Counted from the stretch's first letter, positions 1 to 12,109 are shown. The stretch is 64,000 nt of DNA from Eriocheir sinensis (GCF_024679095.1 NC_066522.1:15162329-15226328); one strand, 5' to 3'. Notes: a model not told the origin generated them from the sequence alone. Numbers and translations: made by a program.

Positions 1-371
1 ATATAGAAAGTAAAAGGAAGAGGGAGGGGAAGGAGTGATGGGTAAAGAAGGAAGGAGGAAGGGAAGGAAAAGGGATGATGAAAGAGTGTGTGTGTTAGGG
101 AAGTATAGAGGGAAGTTAGGGCGGTAAAGAGGTTATCAAGGAAGGAAGGAAGGAAGGAAGAGTGAGAGAAGGGAAGGAGTGTGGTGGGTAAGAAAGGAAG
201 GAAGGGGAAAGGAGAGAAGAAAGGAGAGAGGGGTTAAAGGAGAATATCTAGTGACGGTGCGAGTAATTTACTAGACACGCCTTATGAAATACTTGAAGAA
301 ATTCCTCCTAGGTCATTTCCGCCGTCAATCTTTCCTCCCTCTCTACCTCTCTTTCTATCTATTTATCTTTC

Positions 372-414
<43 letters not shown>

Positions 415-1461
415 TTCGCCATCAGCTTCTCCTCTCCTCTCCTCTCCTTTCCTCTCCTTCTCTTGATTCGCCCTCTCTCCCAGCCACTCTCCTCCTTCAT
501 CTCCTCTCTCTCATCTCCTCCGTCAACTTCCTTCCCCACTCTCAGCTGTATTGATGCTTAAGAAGCTTGCTCGTTGCCTCACCACACCATACCACACCAT
601 GACACACCACGCCACACCACACGACACCACAGCATGTCACACCACACCACGCCACATCATACTAGACACATCCCCACCATACTGCCACGTTACACTACAT
701 CACTATCAGTCCTTTTACATCACCATACCACACCATTCATTGCTCACGGTCCGCATCTTCCATAATTCTATACCACACTAGCATTTATCGCAACTATGTA
801 CATTTCCACAACGACAGTCTAAGTGCGACTACAACCATTAATTCAACTACAATCACACCATCTACCACTACCACTGTTACGATCACACACCAACAACACT
901 AACAACAATAACAACAGCCTTAGTAATCGAGGCATGACCCCCCTTCCCTTCCCTTACCTTCCCTTCCCTTGCCTTGACTTCGCTTCTTCCATCACCACCA
1001 CCTCCACTACCCTCTCCCCTTCCCTCCCCTCCCCTATACTCACTCTCCCATTGCGTTCCTCTCCCTTCCCCCAAGCCAGCCAGCTCCGTGCCCTGCCTTA
1101 CCAACCCCCTCCCCCCCCATTAGCCCTCCCCTCCCCCCCTTCCCCGCAATGCTAGAGCCGTTATTTTCGATGCCATTTCAGATACTGCGAACTTTTATCT
1201 CCGTGTTATCAAATCGCGACAGTATTGCTTTGCTCCTCGCCCCCCCCCCCAATTCCGCCCCCCTCTCCTGTCCCACTCTCGTCCTGCCGCCCCCCTCCCT
1301 TTTTTTCCCTTTTCTTTTTATTCCTTTGCTCGAGATTTTTTCCCATCGGCTCTCTGTCCTGTGTTTCTTTCTTTCTTTCTTTTTTTCTCTTTTTTTTTTT
1401 TTTTTTTACTTGATGGCAGTAGTAGGTGGGTGGTGGTAGTGGTGGCGGTGGTGGTGGTGTA

Positions 1462-1463
<2 letters not shown>

Positions 1464-1546
<83 letters not shown>
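1464..1546. repeat. (GA)n microsatellite
   Basis: About 83 bp of uninterrupted GA on the plus strand, flanked by GGT/GTG-rich sequence on the left. Confidence 0.98.
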
Positions 1547-1548
<2 letters not shown>

Positions 1549-2080
1549 AAGCGAAAGAAAGAGAGAGAGAACGGATAAAAAAAAAAACGAAGGGAGGGAC
1601 TGGTGGACATTAAGATATCACAAGGGGAGAGAAGAGGGAAAAGGAGAGGAAGAAGATTGAAAGAAAAATAAGAGAGAAGAGAGAGAGGTGGAAGAGGAGG
1701 AGGGGGAGGAGTAGGAGGAGATGTCAAGGAGGTGTTGGATGAGGATGGAAAGGCAAGGCAAGGCAAGGCAAGAGGGGGAGAGGTAAAACTGTAAAAAAAA
1801 AGGTTACGAGAACACTCCCTCACCTTCCCTCACCCTCCCCGACCCTCCCCCACCACCCCCTGACCCTGTGTGAGGAGACGTGCATCACCTGTACGCGCGA
1901 GGAAGACAGAGGAAGACGGAGAGCATCAAGAAGGGAGAAGGAGGGCGTAAGAAAGTAATAAAAGAGAAGAGTAAAAACCAAGTGAAGAACCGCCCAGAGA
2001 AGGAGATCGAGGTTATGAAAGAAGGAGGCGGAAGACGATGCACAGAGGGAGAATGAAGAGGGAATACAAAGAGCGTTAAA

Positions 2081-2082
<2 letters not shown>

Positions 2083-2147
<65 letters not shown>
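2083..2147. repeat. (GA)n microsatellite
   Basis: About 65 bp of GA running into a short GAA tail. Confidence 0.98.
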
Positions 2148-2150
<3 letters not shown>

Positions 2151-2351
2151 AGAAGAAGGAAGGCAAGAGAAGGGATAAAGAAAAGTTTGGTGCGGTGAAA
2201 AGAGAATGAGAAAGAAATAGAAAGAGAGGGGGTGGAAGAGGTGAGGATGATGATGAGGAGAAAGAGAATGAGAGAAAGAGGAGGAGGAAGAGGAACTAGA
2301 AAAGTCTTGGTAGTGGGATTAAAAATAAACTACATAAAATCTTAATAGATT

Positions 2352-2354
<3 letters not shown>

Positions 2355-2419
<65 letters not shown>

Positions 2420-2450
2420 AAGAGAAGAGAAGAGAAGAGAAGAGAAGATG
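2355..2450. repeat. (GA)n plus (GAGAA)n array
   Basis: About 60 bp of GA to 2414, then a run of GAGAA pentamers to about 2450. Confidence 0.95.
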
Positions 2451-2681
2451 AATGAAGAGAAACTATGAGAATAAAGAAAAAAAGGAATGAGAAAGAATAG
2501 ATAAACAAGAATAAGACAGAGCCAATTTTAAGGAGATAGAAACCAATGAAGGGAAGGAAAAGAAAATAAGAGAAAAAGGAAAATAAAGAGATAAAACATG
2601 ATAGAAATAGAAGATAAAGAGGAGAGAAGATAAAACTGAAGATACAAGGCAAGAATAAAGATAAAGAAATGAGACAAGATA

Positions 2682-2808
<127 letters not shown>

Positions 2809-2880
2809 CCCAAATGCATTAAGGTCTAGGCAGGCTTCAAGGAGGGAGAGAGAGAGGCAGGTAATGCTAGACACACTCAC

Positions 2881-2993
2881 GCAGCACGTCCAGAGTGATG
2901 TTGGTGGCCACGGTGACGCCCAGGCCGTTGTCAGCCTCGCAGGTGACGACGCGGCCCTGGTCCTCGGCGGTAACACGGACACGCATCTCAGAC
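2881..2993 (-). CDS. sns/hbs-like: Exon j: Ig domain 6, C-terminal half (last exon in window)
   Basis: 113-bp exon, acceptor cccattctgcag|G, donor CTGC|gtgagtgt; phase 2 entry, phase 1 exit. It reads SEMRVRVTAEDQGRVVTCEA, then DNGLGVTVATNITLDVL. E-D-x-G-x-x-x-x-C completes the Cys pair of exon i across a 9.95-kb intron. Sequon NIT. The next exon (Ig7) must lie before position 1, since no Ig-like coding is seen in 1-2880. Confidence 0.88.
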
Positions 2994-3024
2994 CTGCAGA
3001 ATGGGAGGAAGGAGACATAGAGCC

Positions 3025-3240
3025 GTATTCTCAGACATTTCGGCGCCTAAGCACACGCATATGACAGGTCTTTCGTGGGAGTTTTAGACATTTCCATGTG
3101 TAGTTTAATGCCCCTGATGGTAGTTTGACCCTTCTTCTGTAGCATGAACGTGAAAAAAAAAACACTTATGAAAACCCGATTAATCTCCTTTTCGGTTTTT
3201 GGAAATAGTTGATGTGCGAGGCGGAACCGTCTAAAAATAA
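3025..3240 (+). repeat. Dispersed repeat copy 1 (partner at 12.1-12.33 kb)
   Basis: It shares ordered blocks with the reverse complement of 12110-12330: TTCTCA..ATTTC near the left end, TTTCCATG, ATAGTTTGAC and AACCCGATTAAT.TCCTTT followed by CGG.TTTT. Low identity and inverted orientation suggest two old insertions of one SINE- or MITE-like family. It lies only about 30 bp upstream of the exon j acceptor. Confidence 0.6.
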
Positions 3241-4277
3241 CGACCATAGAGTCATAGATAGAAATGTTATCTGAGTGTTGATAGATTGCTTGTGATTAGA
3301 GGATGTTTGAGAGATTTAGAAAAGATTGGACGTTGATAACTGTAGGTATTTACGTCGTGGAGAGGCGATTTGAGAAGTGTGGCAGGTAAAAATATATCTA
3401 TTAATATGCACCGTTGAGGTTTTGAGGGTTTAATAAAATAATAGGGCTACGAGTTAAGCTGTGGATGTCTTGAAGAGATGATTTGAAGAGTGGCTGATAA
3501 ATGCATTGCTATAGATGTAACCAAGTCCCACGCACCATCACCATCGCACCCCCCACCCCCCCCCAACACACACACATTTCCAGCCTTGTTCTTCAATTCA
3601 TTTATTATCAAGAGCTTTCTGAATATAATAGTGATTACATTTTCTTTTACATGTGTATTCAACTTTATTAAGCTTCTCCAGGCAAATCAGTTGGAGTGAT
3701 CTCATCCACTTGCGTCATTGAGTCACTTCCTTACTTGTCACATGATCCAACCCTGACTTTCTCTTTTGATAATGAAGGAAAAGAAAAAAAAGCCATTTCC
3801 TTTTAGCATCGCATGTAATTGAATGACGTGGTTTGGAAAAGAGGTAACGGAACAACTCATGCACTCTTTCTTTTTTATAGTTATGGAAAAAATACTGTCA
3901 AAAGCGGAACTTGTTCACTTAATTCTATGAGTGTGCGTCAGTGTTTTTTTTCTCTCTGCCGTCACGTCAGTCTCGTCCTCTTCACTGTGTCTGACAACTG
4001 TACAACGCATGCCATGTTTAGATGTCACCTGACCTTATCCTTCCTCCACTCCCTATTTATTTACAATTGTGTTTTTTATATGAGAGTAAAACAATATGAA
4101 TAATCTTATCTATACAAGAGAAAAAGAGAGATGAAAAGTGTCTGGATCCTTAACGTGGTTGTGAGGGAAAAAAGAGAAAGTTCATTATAAGAACATAAGA
4201 ACATAAGAACGCAGGAGTCTGCAAGAGGCCGGCAGGCCTGTACGAGGCAGCTCCTTTGACCCTAAGCTCCCGTGTAT

Positions 4278-4930
4278 CTAACCCCACCTAATATCGCTGT
4301 CCATGAATTTATCTAGTCTATTTTTGAATGTGACAATTGTATTGGCACTCACCACATGACTGCTAAGCCTATTCCACTCATCCACCACCCTGTTAGTAAA
4401 CCAATTTTTGCCTATGTCCCTGTTGAATCTGAATTTATCCAGTTTAAACCCGTTACTTCGTGTCCTACCCGGTTCTCTTACCAACAAAACCTTATGAATG
4501 TCTCCCTTATTAAAGCCCTTCATCCATTTATAAACCTCGATCATGTCTCCACGCACCCTTCGCCTTTCTAGAGAATGCAAGTTTAACTGTTTGAGTCTTT
4601 CCTCGTATGGCAAGTTTCTCAACCCCTGAATCATCTTAGTCATCCTCCTCTGCACCGATTCTAACATTTTGATATCCATTCTATAGTAGGGTGACCAGAA
4701 CTGAACCGCATAGTCAAGATGAGGTCTAACTAATGCTAAATATAGTTTGAGGAAGACTTCGGGGCTTCTGTTGCTTACGCTCCTTGAAATAAATCCCAGT
4801 ACCCTATTAGCTCGATTTCTAGCTTGAATGCATTGTGGCCTTGGACGGAGATCAGAGCTCACTAAGACCCCTAAATCCCTCTCGCACCCAGACCTACTTA
4901 TGAGAGTGTCATTTAAGCAATAGTTATGTG
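4278..4930 (-). pseudogene. LINE reverse transcriptase, C-terminal fragment
   Basis: After two small frameshifts between about 4925 and 4965 the frame resumes as HNYCLNDTLISRSGCERDLG, then VSSDLRPRPQC and RANRVLGFISRSV. It runs to the stop near 4278 (LDKFMDSDIRWG). This is the thumb and C-terminal region typical of CR1/L2-like ORF2. Confidence 0.82.
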
Positions 4931-4939
4931 AGGTTGTTC

Positions 4940-5330
4940 CTACCTACACTCAGAATACTGCACTTCCTCATTGAACTCCATCTGCCATTTATCCGCCCAG
5001 TCATATAATCTGTTGAGTTCACCTTGGAGAATACTAGCGTCCTGATCCGACTCAATTACTCTACCGATCTTGGTATCATCTGCAAATTTACTAACATCAC
5101 TACTGATTCCTGTGTCTAAGTCATTGATATAAATAATAAACAAAAGTGGACCTAATACCGAACCTTGTGGGACCCCACTCGTAACACATCCCCAGTCTGA
5201 TCTTTTACCATTGATTTGCACTCTTTGCTTCCTATTGCTAAGCCACGCCTTGACCCAGTTCAAAACTTTACCCTCTACTCCGTGAGCCTGTAATTTAAGC
5301 AACAGTCGTTGGTGAGGAACTTTGTCAAAC
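4940..5330 (-). pseudogene. LINE reverse transcriptase, central fragment
   Basis: The open frame from the truncation point reads AFDKVPH, VLNWVKAWLSNRKQRVQI, TSGVPQGSVLGPLLFI, FADDTKIG and WADKWQMEFN, then leaves frame near 4965 (NEEVQYSECR, stop). The catalytic DD of FADD is intact, but the palm is incomplete and cannot be functional. It continues in another frame in the next fragment. Confidence 0.85.
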
Positions 5331-5479
5331 GCAAAATTATGATAGAAACAGTGCTAGTACATGAATAATATGAAGTTATAGAAATCATCTTCATTAGATG
5401 CATTAAAGAATAACGCAAAATTAAGTGTATAAGCATTGGTTATGGCATGCATTGGTGCATTAGGGTATCCCAATTGCCC

Positions 5480-5710
5480 ATCATGAGAGCTGTCGTGTAA
5501 TGTAAACACGGCTGACTGTGTCCGTAGACTTTACCGTGTTGCTACCCTGATAATGTTTCCCACGGATCTCACTGTTTGTCTTGTAGGTATTGGAAAGTTG
5601 TTGGGAATATGGCGGAAATCTTGCTGAGAAATTTTTCGATAATCAGTCAGGTGGTATTAAATACAGCAAGGGATTTCCCGAGACTATATTGTTAAAATAT
5701 TTGTTAATAT
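5480..5710 (+). repeat. Dispersed repeat copy (partner at 48.12-48.36 kb)
   Basis: It shares with 48120-48360, in the same orientation, blocks such as TGTAAAC..GGCTG.CTGTGTCCGTAGA, GGAAATCTTGCTGA.AAA, TAATCAGTC and GATTTCCC. Middle parts diverge. No coding content is recognised. Confidence 0.6.
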
Positions 5711-6529
5711 TTTGTGTATGTATTACCTCCAGAAAACTGTCGAAAATGTCGTTTATCAAATTGCAATGCTGGTATACTACTAAAAACGAACATTTGAATG
5801 ATTAGTGATTATAAACGAGTGGCGATGAGCTATGAAAAGCAAAGGTAATAAACTATAAAAAAGCGGAATATAGATCACTGCTTGTTATGCTTCAGTCTTC
5901 ATTATAACAACCTCAATGACCATATATGATAATGTTGCGGCTTTTACTCTCTTATCCTCAGTAAAAGGTTGTCAGGTCCATCACAAGCTCTATGCTGCTC
6001 TAAGTTTGATGCTAATATGTAATAAGCATTGGGACGTTCCTTCATTTCGTAACACTATTGTAGCTTTAATCTGACCAGTCGGCTATCAGGTTCCACCACT
6101 ATTTTTTCTTTGTTGTTATTTTTTGTGTGTGTCCGTTGGCCGGGGACTCATCCATCTCAAACGTCACTCCCCTCAGTGAGTGATGGATTTACCGCCACAA
6201 AACCACCACCACCAACAACAACAAACACGCAGTCACGTCTTTCCCCCATATGTTTCAGTTTTTGTGTAGCCGTCCTCTAACTCCCTACTCGAGTGTGCGT
6301 ACCCAGCCATGTTTCTCGCTGCTGCCGTTGCATACGTCGCCTTGAATACTTTAGAGCACAATTAATTATCCCATTGTTTGACGTTCCCCTCGATTTGCTT
6401 CATCAATAACCCAAACCCCGATCAGCTTTTACGTAAATATCACATGAACACCCTCAAGCATTTTACCGATCATACCTTGAACGCTAAGGTGCCCTGGTGA
6501 TATTCTAACGCAGCACACCAAGCTCCCTC

Positions 6530-6605
6530 TGCTACTGGTGGTGGGGGTGCTGGTGGTGTTGGTGCTGGTGGTGTTGGTGCTGGTGTTGGTGGTAGTGGTG
6601 GTGGA
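6530..6605. repeat. GGTGTTGGTGCT minisatellite
   Basis: Short array of GGT/GCT/GTT triplets in 12-15-bp units. Confidence 0.85.
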
Positions 6606-6869
6606 ACGAGTAGGGCCTCACCGCTCTGATAGCTCTCTCGTTTCCGGTGATGTATTATTACAGTCCAGTAAGTCTCTCTACTAACATTCCTCCGCGATTC
6701 TAACATTGATGTCCGCCGCCCCGGAAGACGCGTGCCACTTTAAGGTCCATATCCTAGACCGCCCCCTCCCCGCCTCATCTCCCTCTCCCCCCCCCGCGGT
6801 GGTGATATCTATTTCTTTTAATTTATTCTCCTCGCTTCCCCTCCATATTTCCTCCATACGGCAATTGCC

Positions 6870-7330
6870 TCGGTCCGTCTTTCATGCCACTAGAGGGAAA
6901 ACACTTTCTTTACGTCCCCCGAGAATGTCTGCTGCCTTCTACCGCCTTTCCTTACGCCAGTAGAGTAGAGATCCTTCCTTGGAAACATCTGCTACCTGAT
7001 ACCTTTCCTATTGCCTTTAGATGGAGCAGAGACCCTTCCCTGCGAGTACCTACAACCGTTCCTCACAACCCGAATACTTGCTACCTCTACTTTCGCCGCC
7101 AGAGAAAGTAGAGACCCTTCCCCAGGAATATCTAATACCTACTATCTTTTCTCACTAAGCCAGAAAGAGCAGCCACCCTTACTCATAAATACCTACTACA
7201 TTCTATTTATACTCACACCGCTAGAGGGAGCAGAAACCCCTCCTCACAAACACCAACGCCCTACTCCCTTTCCCCACGCCGGCAGAGAGAGGACGGACCT
7301 TCCCAACGAATACCTACTACCTTCCTGTCA
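6870..7330 (+). repeat. Degenerate ~60-75-bp minisatellite
   Basis: About seven units, each starting with a CC(A/G)(C/G).AGAG.G.AGCAG-like box (near 6886, 6957, 7014, 7095, 7155, 7218 and 7278). The box is followed by CCCTTCC and an AATACCTACTAC-like end. Units differ at many positions, so the array is old. Confidence 0.7.
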
Positions 7331-7479
7331 GTTCTCGGCCCCAAGTTGGCTGTGAGGGCCGTCGACACGCATTCCCCCGGGCCGACACAAGCGAGAGGAA
7401 TGCTACCCTCAAGGATTTTTGGCTTCACGCTTCACGTAGCTCTCTCACTTAGTTGTGGAAGTGGTTGGTGGATGTCTAG

Positions 7480-7735
7480 GTAATTTGTTAGTGTCGGCTT
7501 AGATTGCGTGTCACTTTACTTGTCTGTTTGGCTGTGGACGTGGTTTCTTGGTGTCTTGTTTGCTACTTTGGGTTGGGCGGGAATGTTTATGTATTAATTT
7601 CCCCAGCCAGGTTGTGAAAGTGGTTGATGGATAGTTAGTTTGGTCGTATGTATCTAATAATTACTCCTGTTGATATTTGAACTATTTAGTGGGGTAGAGT
7701 ATATCTTTAGCAGGTGCAGAAAAGAAAGTACTAGT
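7480..7735 (+). repeat. Duplicated segment, copy 1 (partner 9880-10085)
   Basis: It matches 9880-10085 in the same orientation over TGCTACTTTGGGTT, TTTCCCCAGC.AGGTTGTG, GTTGATGGATAG, TACTCCTGTTGATATTTGAA and GTAGAGTATATCTTTAG. The copies lie 2.4 kb apart. Confidence 0.8.
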
Positions 7736-7857
7736 TTGTTACCTGTTGGCCCAATATAATTCCTGTTACCATTCGACCGTAATTTCGTAGTTGATTGCTA
7801 TATTTTTTTCAGTATATGTATCTCTGTAGAATCGGGTTTTGATATTAACGACATCTT

Positions 7858-7858
<1 letters not shown>

Positions 7859-7927
<69 letters not shown>
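7859..7927. repeat. (AC)n microsatellite
   Basis: About 69 bp of uninterrupted AC. Confidence 0.98.
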
Positions 7928-7930
<3 letters not shown>

Positions 7931-8206
7931 GGCCATAACTTATCTCGACGTTCCATAACTCCGTCACAGTTTACTCAGAGTCCAGCCAGCAAACCCAACC
8001 CGCCCAGCCCAACCCAACCGACCAAGCCCAACCCAATCCCGCCCAACCCAGCCTTCCTGTTCAGCTCGGCAGGCAGGCTTTGCAGATCCTCCTCCTCCTC
8101 GTGTCCTTCATGCTAAGCGACACAATTTGATTTATTACGTTAAAAGTGTCAACGTTTTGGTGTGTAACGCGTTTAGACTTGTTTCAGTTATTGCTTTTAC
8201 TCTGCC

Positions 8207-8207
8207 T

Positions 8208-8264
<57 letters not shown>

Positions 8265-8276
8265 CACTACCACTAC
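8207..8276. repeat. (TAC)n trinucleotide array
   Basis: About 70 bp of TAC with a few CAC interruptions at the right end, followed by CAT-rich sequence. Confidence 0.95.
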
Positions 8277-8407
8277 TCCCACCATTATCATCATCATCAT
8301 CATCGCCGTCATCTTCATTCATCAAATCCTAAATACATCCCTCTTGAAGGAGAGAAAACCAATAAAAAGGGAACAAAATACCAAACGTCATGATATATTC
8401 AGCGGGG

Positions 8408-8487
<80 letters not shown>
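8408..8487. repeat. (TG)n microsatellite
   Basis: About 80 bp of TG. Confidence 0.98.
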
Positions 8488-8489
<2 letters not shown>

Positions 8490-8514
8490 TGAGAATGGGG
8501 ACACAACTTTAGGG

Positions 8515-9110
8515 AGATACGCGGAAGAAGGAAAGGAAGAAGGAAAGAGGAAGGGAACGGAGGAGAGAGAAATTGAAGGCAATGGAAGGGAAGGGAAGGA
8601 AGGGTAAGGCAAGGGAAGGGAAGCGAAAGGAAGGGAAGGCGAAGGAGGGGAAGGGAAACGAATACAAGAGAAGGCAAGGCAAGGAAAGGAAGGGATGGGA
8701 AGGGATGGGAAAGGAAGGGAAAGGCAAAGAAAGGCAAGGAAATGAAGGAAAGGAAAAGGAAGGGAAAGGCAAGGCAAGGCAAGGCAAGGAAAGGAAGGGA
8801 AGGGAAAGGAAAAGCAAGGCAAGGCAAGGCAAGGCAAGGTAAGGGAAGGGAAGGGAAGGAAAGGGAAGGGAAGGCAAGGCAAGGCAAGGAAAGGAAGGGA
8901 AGGGAAAGGAAAAGCAAGGCAAGGCAAGGCAAGGCAAGGCAAGGGAAGGAAGGAAGGAAGGAAGGGTACGCAACGCAAGGGACGTGATAGGACGGGTAAG
9001 GCAAGTCAAGGCAAGGCAAGGCAAGGGAAGGGAAGGGAAGGGAAGGGAAGGGAAGGGAAGGGAAGGGAAGGCAAGAGAAGACAAGGGAAGGGAAGAGAAG
9101 GGTAGACGAG
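8515..9110 (+). repeat. AAGGG/AAGGC pentamer purine block
   Basis: About 600 bp built from AAGGG, AAGGA and AAGGC pentamers, almost free of T on the plus strand. Longer patches are repeated: the run around 8780-8820 recurs around 8885-8925. Long reading frames here are low-complexity artefacts. Confidence 0.95.
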
Positions 9111-9218
9111 GCTTCAGAAGGATGAATGGATGAGTGAATCTCTCCTGGCGTGGCTGTTTGGAGTGATGGAGAAAGTTTTGCTAATGTTTAAGTGGTTCCT
9201 CTCGTTAAGTGGTGTGAG

Positions 9219-9219
<1 letters not shown>

Positions 9220-9271
<52 letters not shown>
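9220..9271. repeat. (TAC)n trinucleotide array
   Basis: About 51 bp of TAC followed by TCC/TAC mixed triplets. Confidence 0.95.
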
Positions 9272-9272
<1 letters not shown>

Positions 9273-9796
9273 TTATTCCTACTCCTCCTCCTGTTCCTCC
9301 TCTTCCTACTACTACGACTACCACTACTACTTCTACTTCTTCTTTTGCTGATCACCGCAAGAGCAACACAACTAACACAATGCTTCCTGTATAACAAAAG
9401 AAGATGCTGCGTCCTGGAAGAGTTTTATGCAAGGTTTTCCAGTGAGAAGGGAGGGAGTGAATCATGCAGTCGTGTCTTTCTCCTTCCTTCCCTCCTTCAT
9501 TCGCCCTCTCACTGTTTTTCCTTCAGTCCCGCCTCACGTTCGTCAGCTCCCTCCTGCCTGCCTGCGTCTGTCACTTCCATTTCGAGGCCGCTCACATATA
9601 GTCCTTCCTTTGCTATATCCTTCACGTCCTCCTCCTCCTCCTCCTCTCCTTTCTGTGTGCTTTCCCCTACAACCAACTTGACTGGCTTTGACTATTTTTA
9701 CTTCCTATTCAGTCTCTGTGTGTTGTCGTGTTTCATTGGGGAATATATATTTGTTTTCCTTTATTGATCTGTGGCGTGGTTTCTGTATGTAGCTCT

Positions 9797-9797
<1 letters not shown>

Positions 9798-9831
<34 letters not shown>
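9798..9831. repeat. (CA)n microsatellite
   Basis: About 34 bp of CA, just left of the second copy of the 200-bp duplicated segment. Confidence 0.95.
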
Positions 9832-9834
<3 letters not shown>

Positions 9835-9879
9835 GTTCTCTGTTACCATATTCTTTGACTTACCTATTCTGTATACTTT

Positions 9880-10085
9880 GGTGTGTGTTATCTCTATGGG
9901 CATGGTTTCTTTATGTCTCATCTGCTACTTTGGGTTTAGCTGAAGTGTCTGCGTATTGATTTCCCCAGCGAGGTTGTGGAAGGGGTTGATGGATAGGTAG
10001 TTTGTTTGTATCTACTTACTCCTGTTGATATTTGAATTCTTTAGTGATGTAGAGTATATCTTTAGGAGGTGCAGAAAAAAAAGTA
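9880..10085 (+). repeat. Duplicated segment, copy 2 (partner 7480-7735)
   Basis: Same blocks as copy 1, ending in AGGTGCAGAAAA.AAAGTAC in both. Confidence 0.8.
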
Positions 10086-10104
10086 CACACCTTATCAATT
10101 CTAT

Positions 10105-10600
10105 CCTTCCTAAAAGCAGTATTGATGATGATGATGATGGTGATGATGATGACGGTGATGGTGATGATGATGATGGTGATAGGATAAGAGCTTCATGTCA
10201 TTGACCATTTATAATCTCATTTGCCTCCCTTTCACAGCACATTATACCACCGGCCTATCTACTACTTAACACCATTAGCCACCACTATCACCACCACCAC
10301 CGCCGCTCCCTTCACCACCACCATCACCGCTGCTATCACCACCACCAGCATCATCACCATCATCGACATTGCCATTTTCAGAAGCACCACCATCACCATC
10401 ACCACTACATTCATAACTAACCCACTTTACCACCACCACCACCACTACTGCTATCACCACCACCATGTCCACCACCACCATCATCACCATCAATTTCAAT
10501 AAACCACCTTCACCACTACCACATTCACTACCACCCCTACCATTACAACCACCACCACCACCACCTCCACCCACCCCCACCCTCAACCCTCTCCACCCAT
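10105..10600. repeat. GAT and CAC/CCA trinucleotide-rich region
   Basis: GATGAT/GGTGAT triplets at 10120-10185, then about 330 bp of ACC/CAC/CAT triplets at 10270-10600. Confidence 0.9.
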
Positions 10601-10914
10601 CACTACCAAACAAAAGAAATGAATAAAAAACGCAGAGAAAGAAAAGCGAGAGAAGAATGAAAGAAAGAGAAAGAGAGAGAAGGAGAAGAAACTCCAGCTG
10701 GGACGGCTTTGAACTTTTTAAAGGGGGGGAAGAGGGGGATGCTGGGGTGGGGGGGTGCATGGATGGGGGGAGGGGGGACTGTTGCTGGTGCCGCCGCTGT
10801 TGCTGTTGCTTTTGCGATCCCTTGCGGGCTGTTTATCTAAGGCGACGGCTGGAGAAAGAGTTTGCTTGGGAGAAAAATTTTACAGTCGCGCCTCGACACA
10901 TTTATGCATAAGTT

Positions 10915-11370
10915 GGCTGGTGGAGGAGGAAGAGAAGGAGGAGGATGAGGAGGGGGAGGTGGTGGTGGTGGAATTGGAGGAGGAGGAGGCTGGTGGTGAG
11001 GGTGGTGGGGGTGATGATGGAGGTAGAGTTAAGAGGTGAAGGAAGAAGTAGAGGAGGAATAGGAAGAACAGGGGGAGGAGGAGGAAGAGGAGGTGGAAGA
11101 GGAGAAGTAGGTTGGTGGTGAGGGAGACAGGGGTGATAATGGAAGTAAAGTAAGAGGTGAAGGAGAGAAAGTAGAGGAAGAAGAGGAGAAATAGGAAAAT
11201 AAGGAGAAATCAACGTAGGAGGAGGAAGAGGAAAATCAGGCAAACGAAGAAGGAATAGGTGCTGGCTGTGTTGTGGAAAAGTAGGTACAGATATCGATGG
11301 AGGAATAGGAGGAGGAGGAAGAGAGGAGAAGAGGAAGAAGAGGAAGAAGAGGAAGAAGAGGAGGAGCAGA
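10915..11370. repeat. GGA/GAA-rich purine tract
   Basis: About 450 bp of GGAGGA, GAAGAG and GGTGGT triplets on the plus strand; no exon signal. Confidence 0.9.
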
Positions 11371-12109
11371 ATTTCTTGATGACTGGGCGGCAATGGTGGA
11401 CGCAAACATATGGGGACACGCTTTCAAAATATTACACTATTATATTTTTTTCTTAGACTTCCGGGCCAACTGCAGTTTTTATTGGGAGGGAGGGAGAGAG
11501 AGCGAGAGTGAGGGAGAGAGAGAGAGGGAGTCGGATGAAGGGGGGGGGGGGGGGACTGGGGGAGGGATAGGGGAATAAGGGGTAAGTTTTCTTTTCAGTG
11601 GGGAAATAAAAGGCGAGGGTGGAAAGGCTTTTGTGCGAGTCACATAAAAGGCGGCGAAAGGTGGGTATTGAAAGCTCGCTCTCCGGAGATAAATCTGCAT
11701 CGAGGATTAGAGAAAGAAATGGAAGGGAACGAAAGAGCAAGCAAACAAATAGAAGGAAAGTAAAGCCCCGTTGCTCCATTTTCTGTTGAACGTCGGATAT
11801 TGCACATGGGGGAACTGAAATAAAACTACTCACATATACGTTTAGCGGAGCGTCGACCGTTAAACCTATATATATAGTAACCCTCTCCCTGATCCCTTCC
11901 TCTCCACTCTTCCACCTCTCTCCTCATCTCTCTCCACTTCTCACCCTCTCTCATTTTCCTCTATTTCCTCACATCGCCAAACGGTATAGTAGCACCAATC
12001 TCTATGTCCCTTCACTTGAATAAACCTACGTATAATACCACCAATCCTCGCTTCTATTACCCTCAAAAGTTGACCTTCACCACCAGTCCTCATGTCCCTT
12101 ACTCCCTTA

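Larger units (their letters stand above)
4187..5330 (-). mobile_element. 5'-truncated CR1-like LINE, frameshifted
   Basis: Minus-strand reverse-transcriptase fragment with motifs FDKVPH, SGVPQGSVLGPLLF and FADDTK, followed by the C-terminal region (VRPHLDYAVQFWSP, SVQRRMTKMI, YEERLKQLNL). The 3' end has a short UTR and a (GTTCTTAT)n-type 8-bp tail near 4187-4210, as in CR1-group elements. Homology starts at about 5330, inside RT, so the copy is strongly 5' truncated. It sits in the same orientation as the host gene. Confidence 0.85.

Noticed and set aside
8388..9084. Three overlapping 190-206-aa minus-strand frames rich in PFPSLPCL
   Set aside because: Translation of AAGGG/AAGGC pentamers; every frame of a pentamer purine block stays open.
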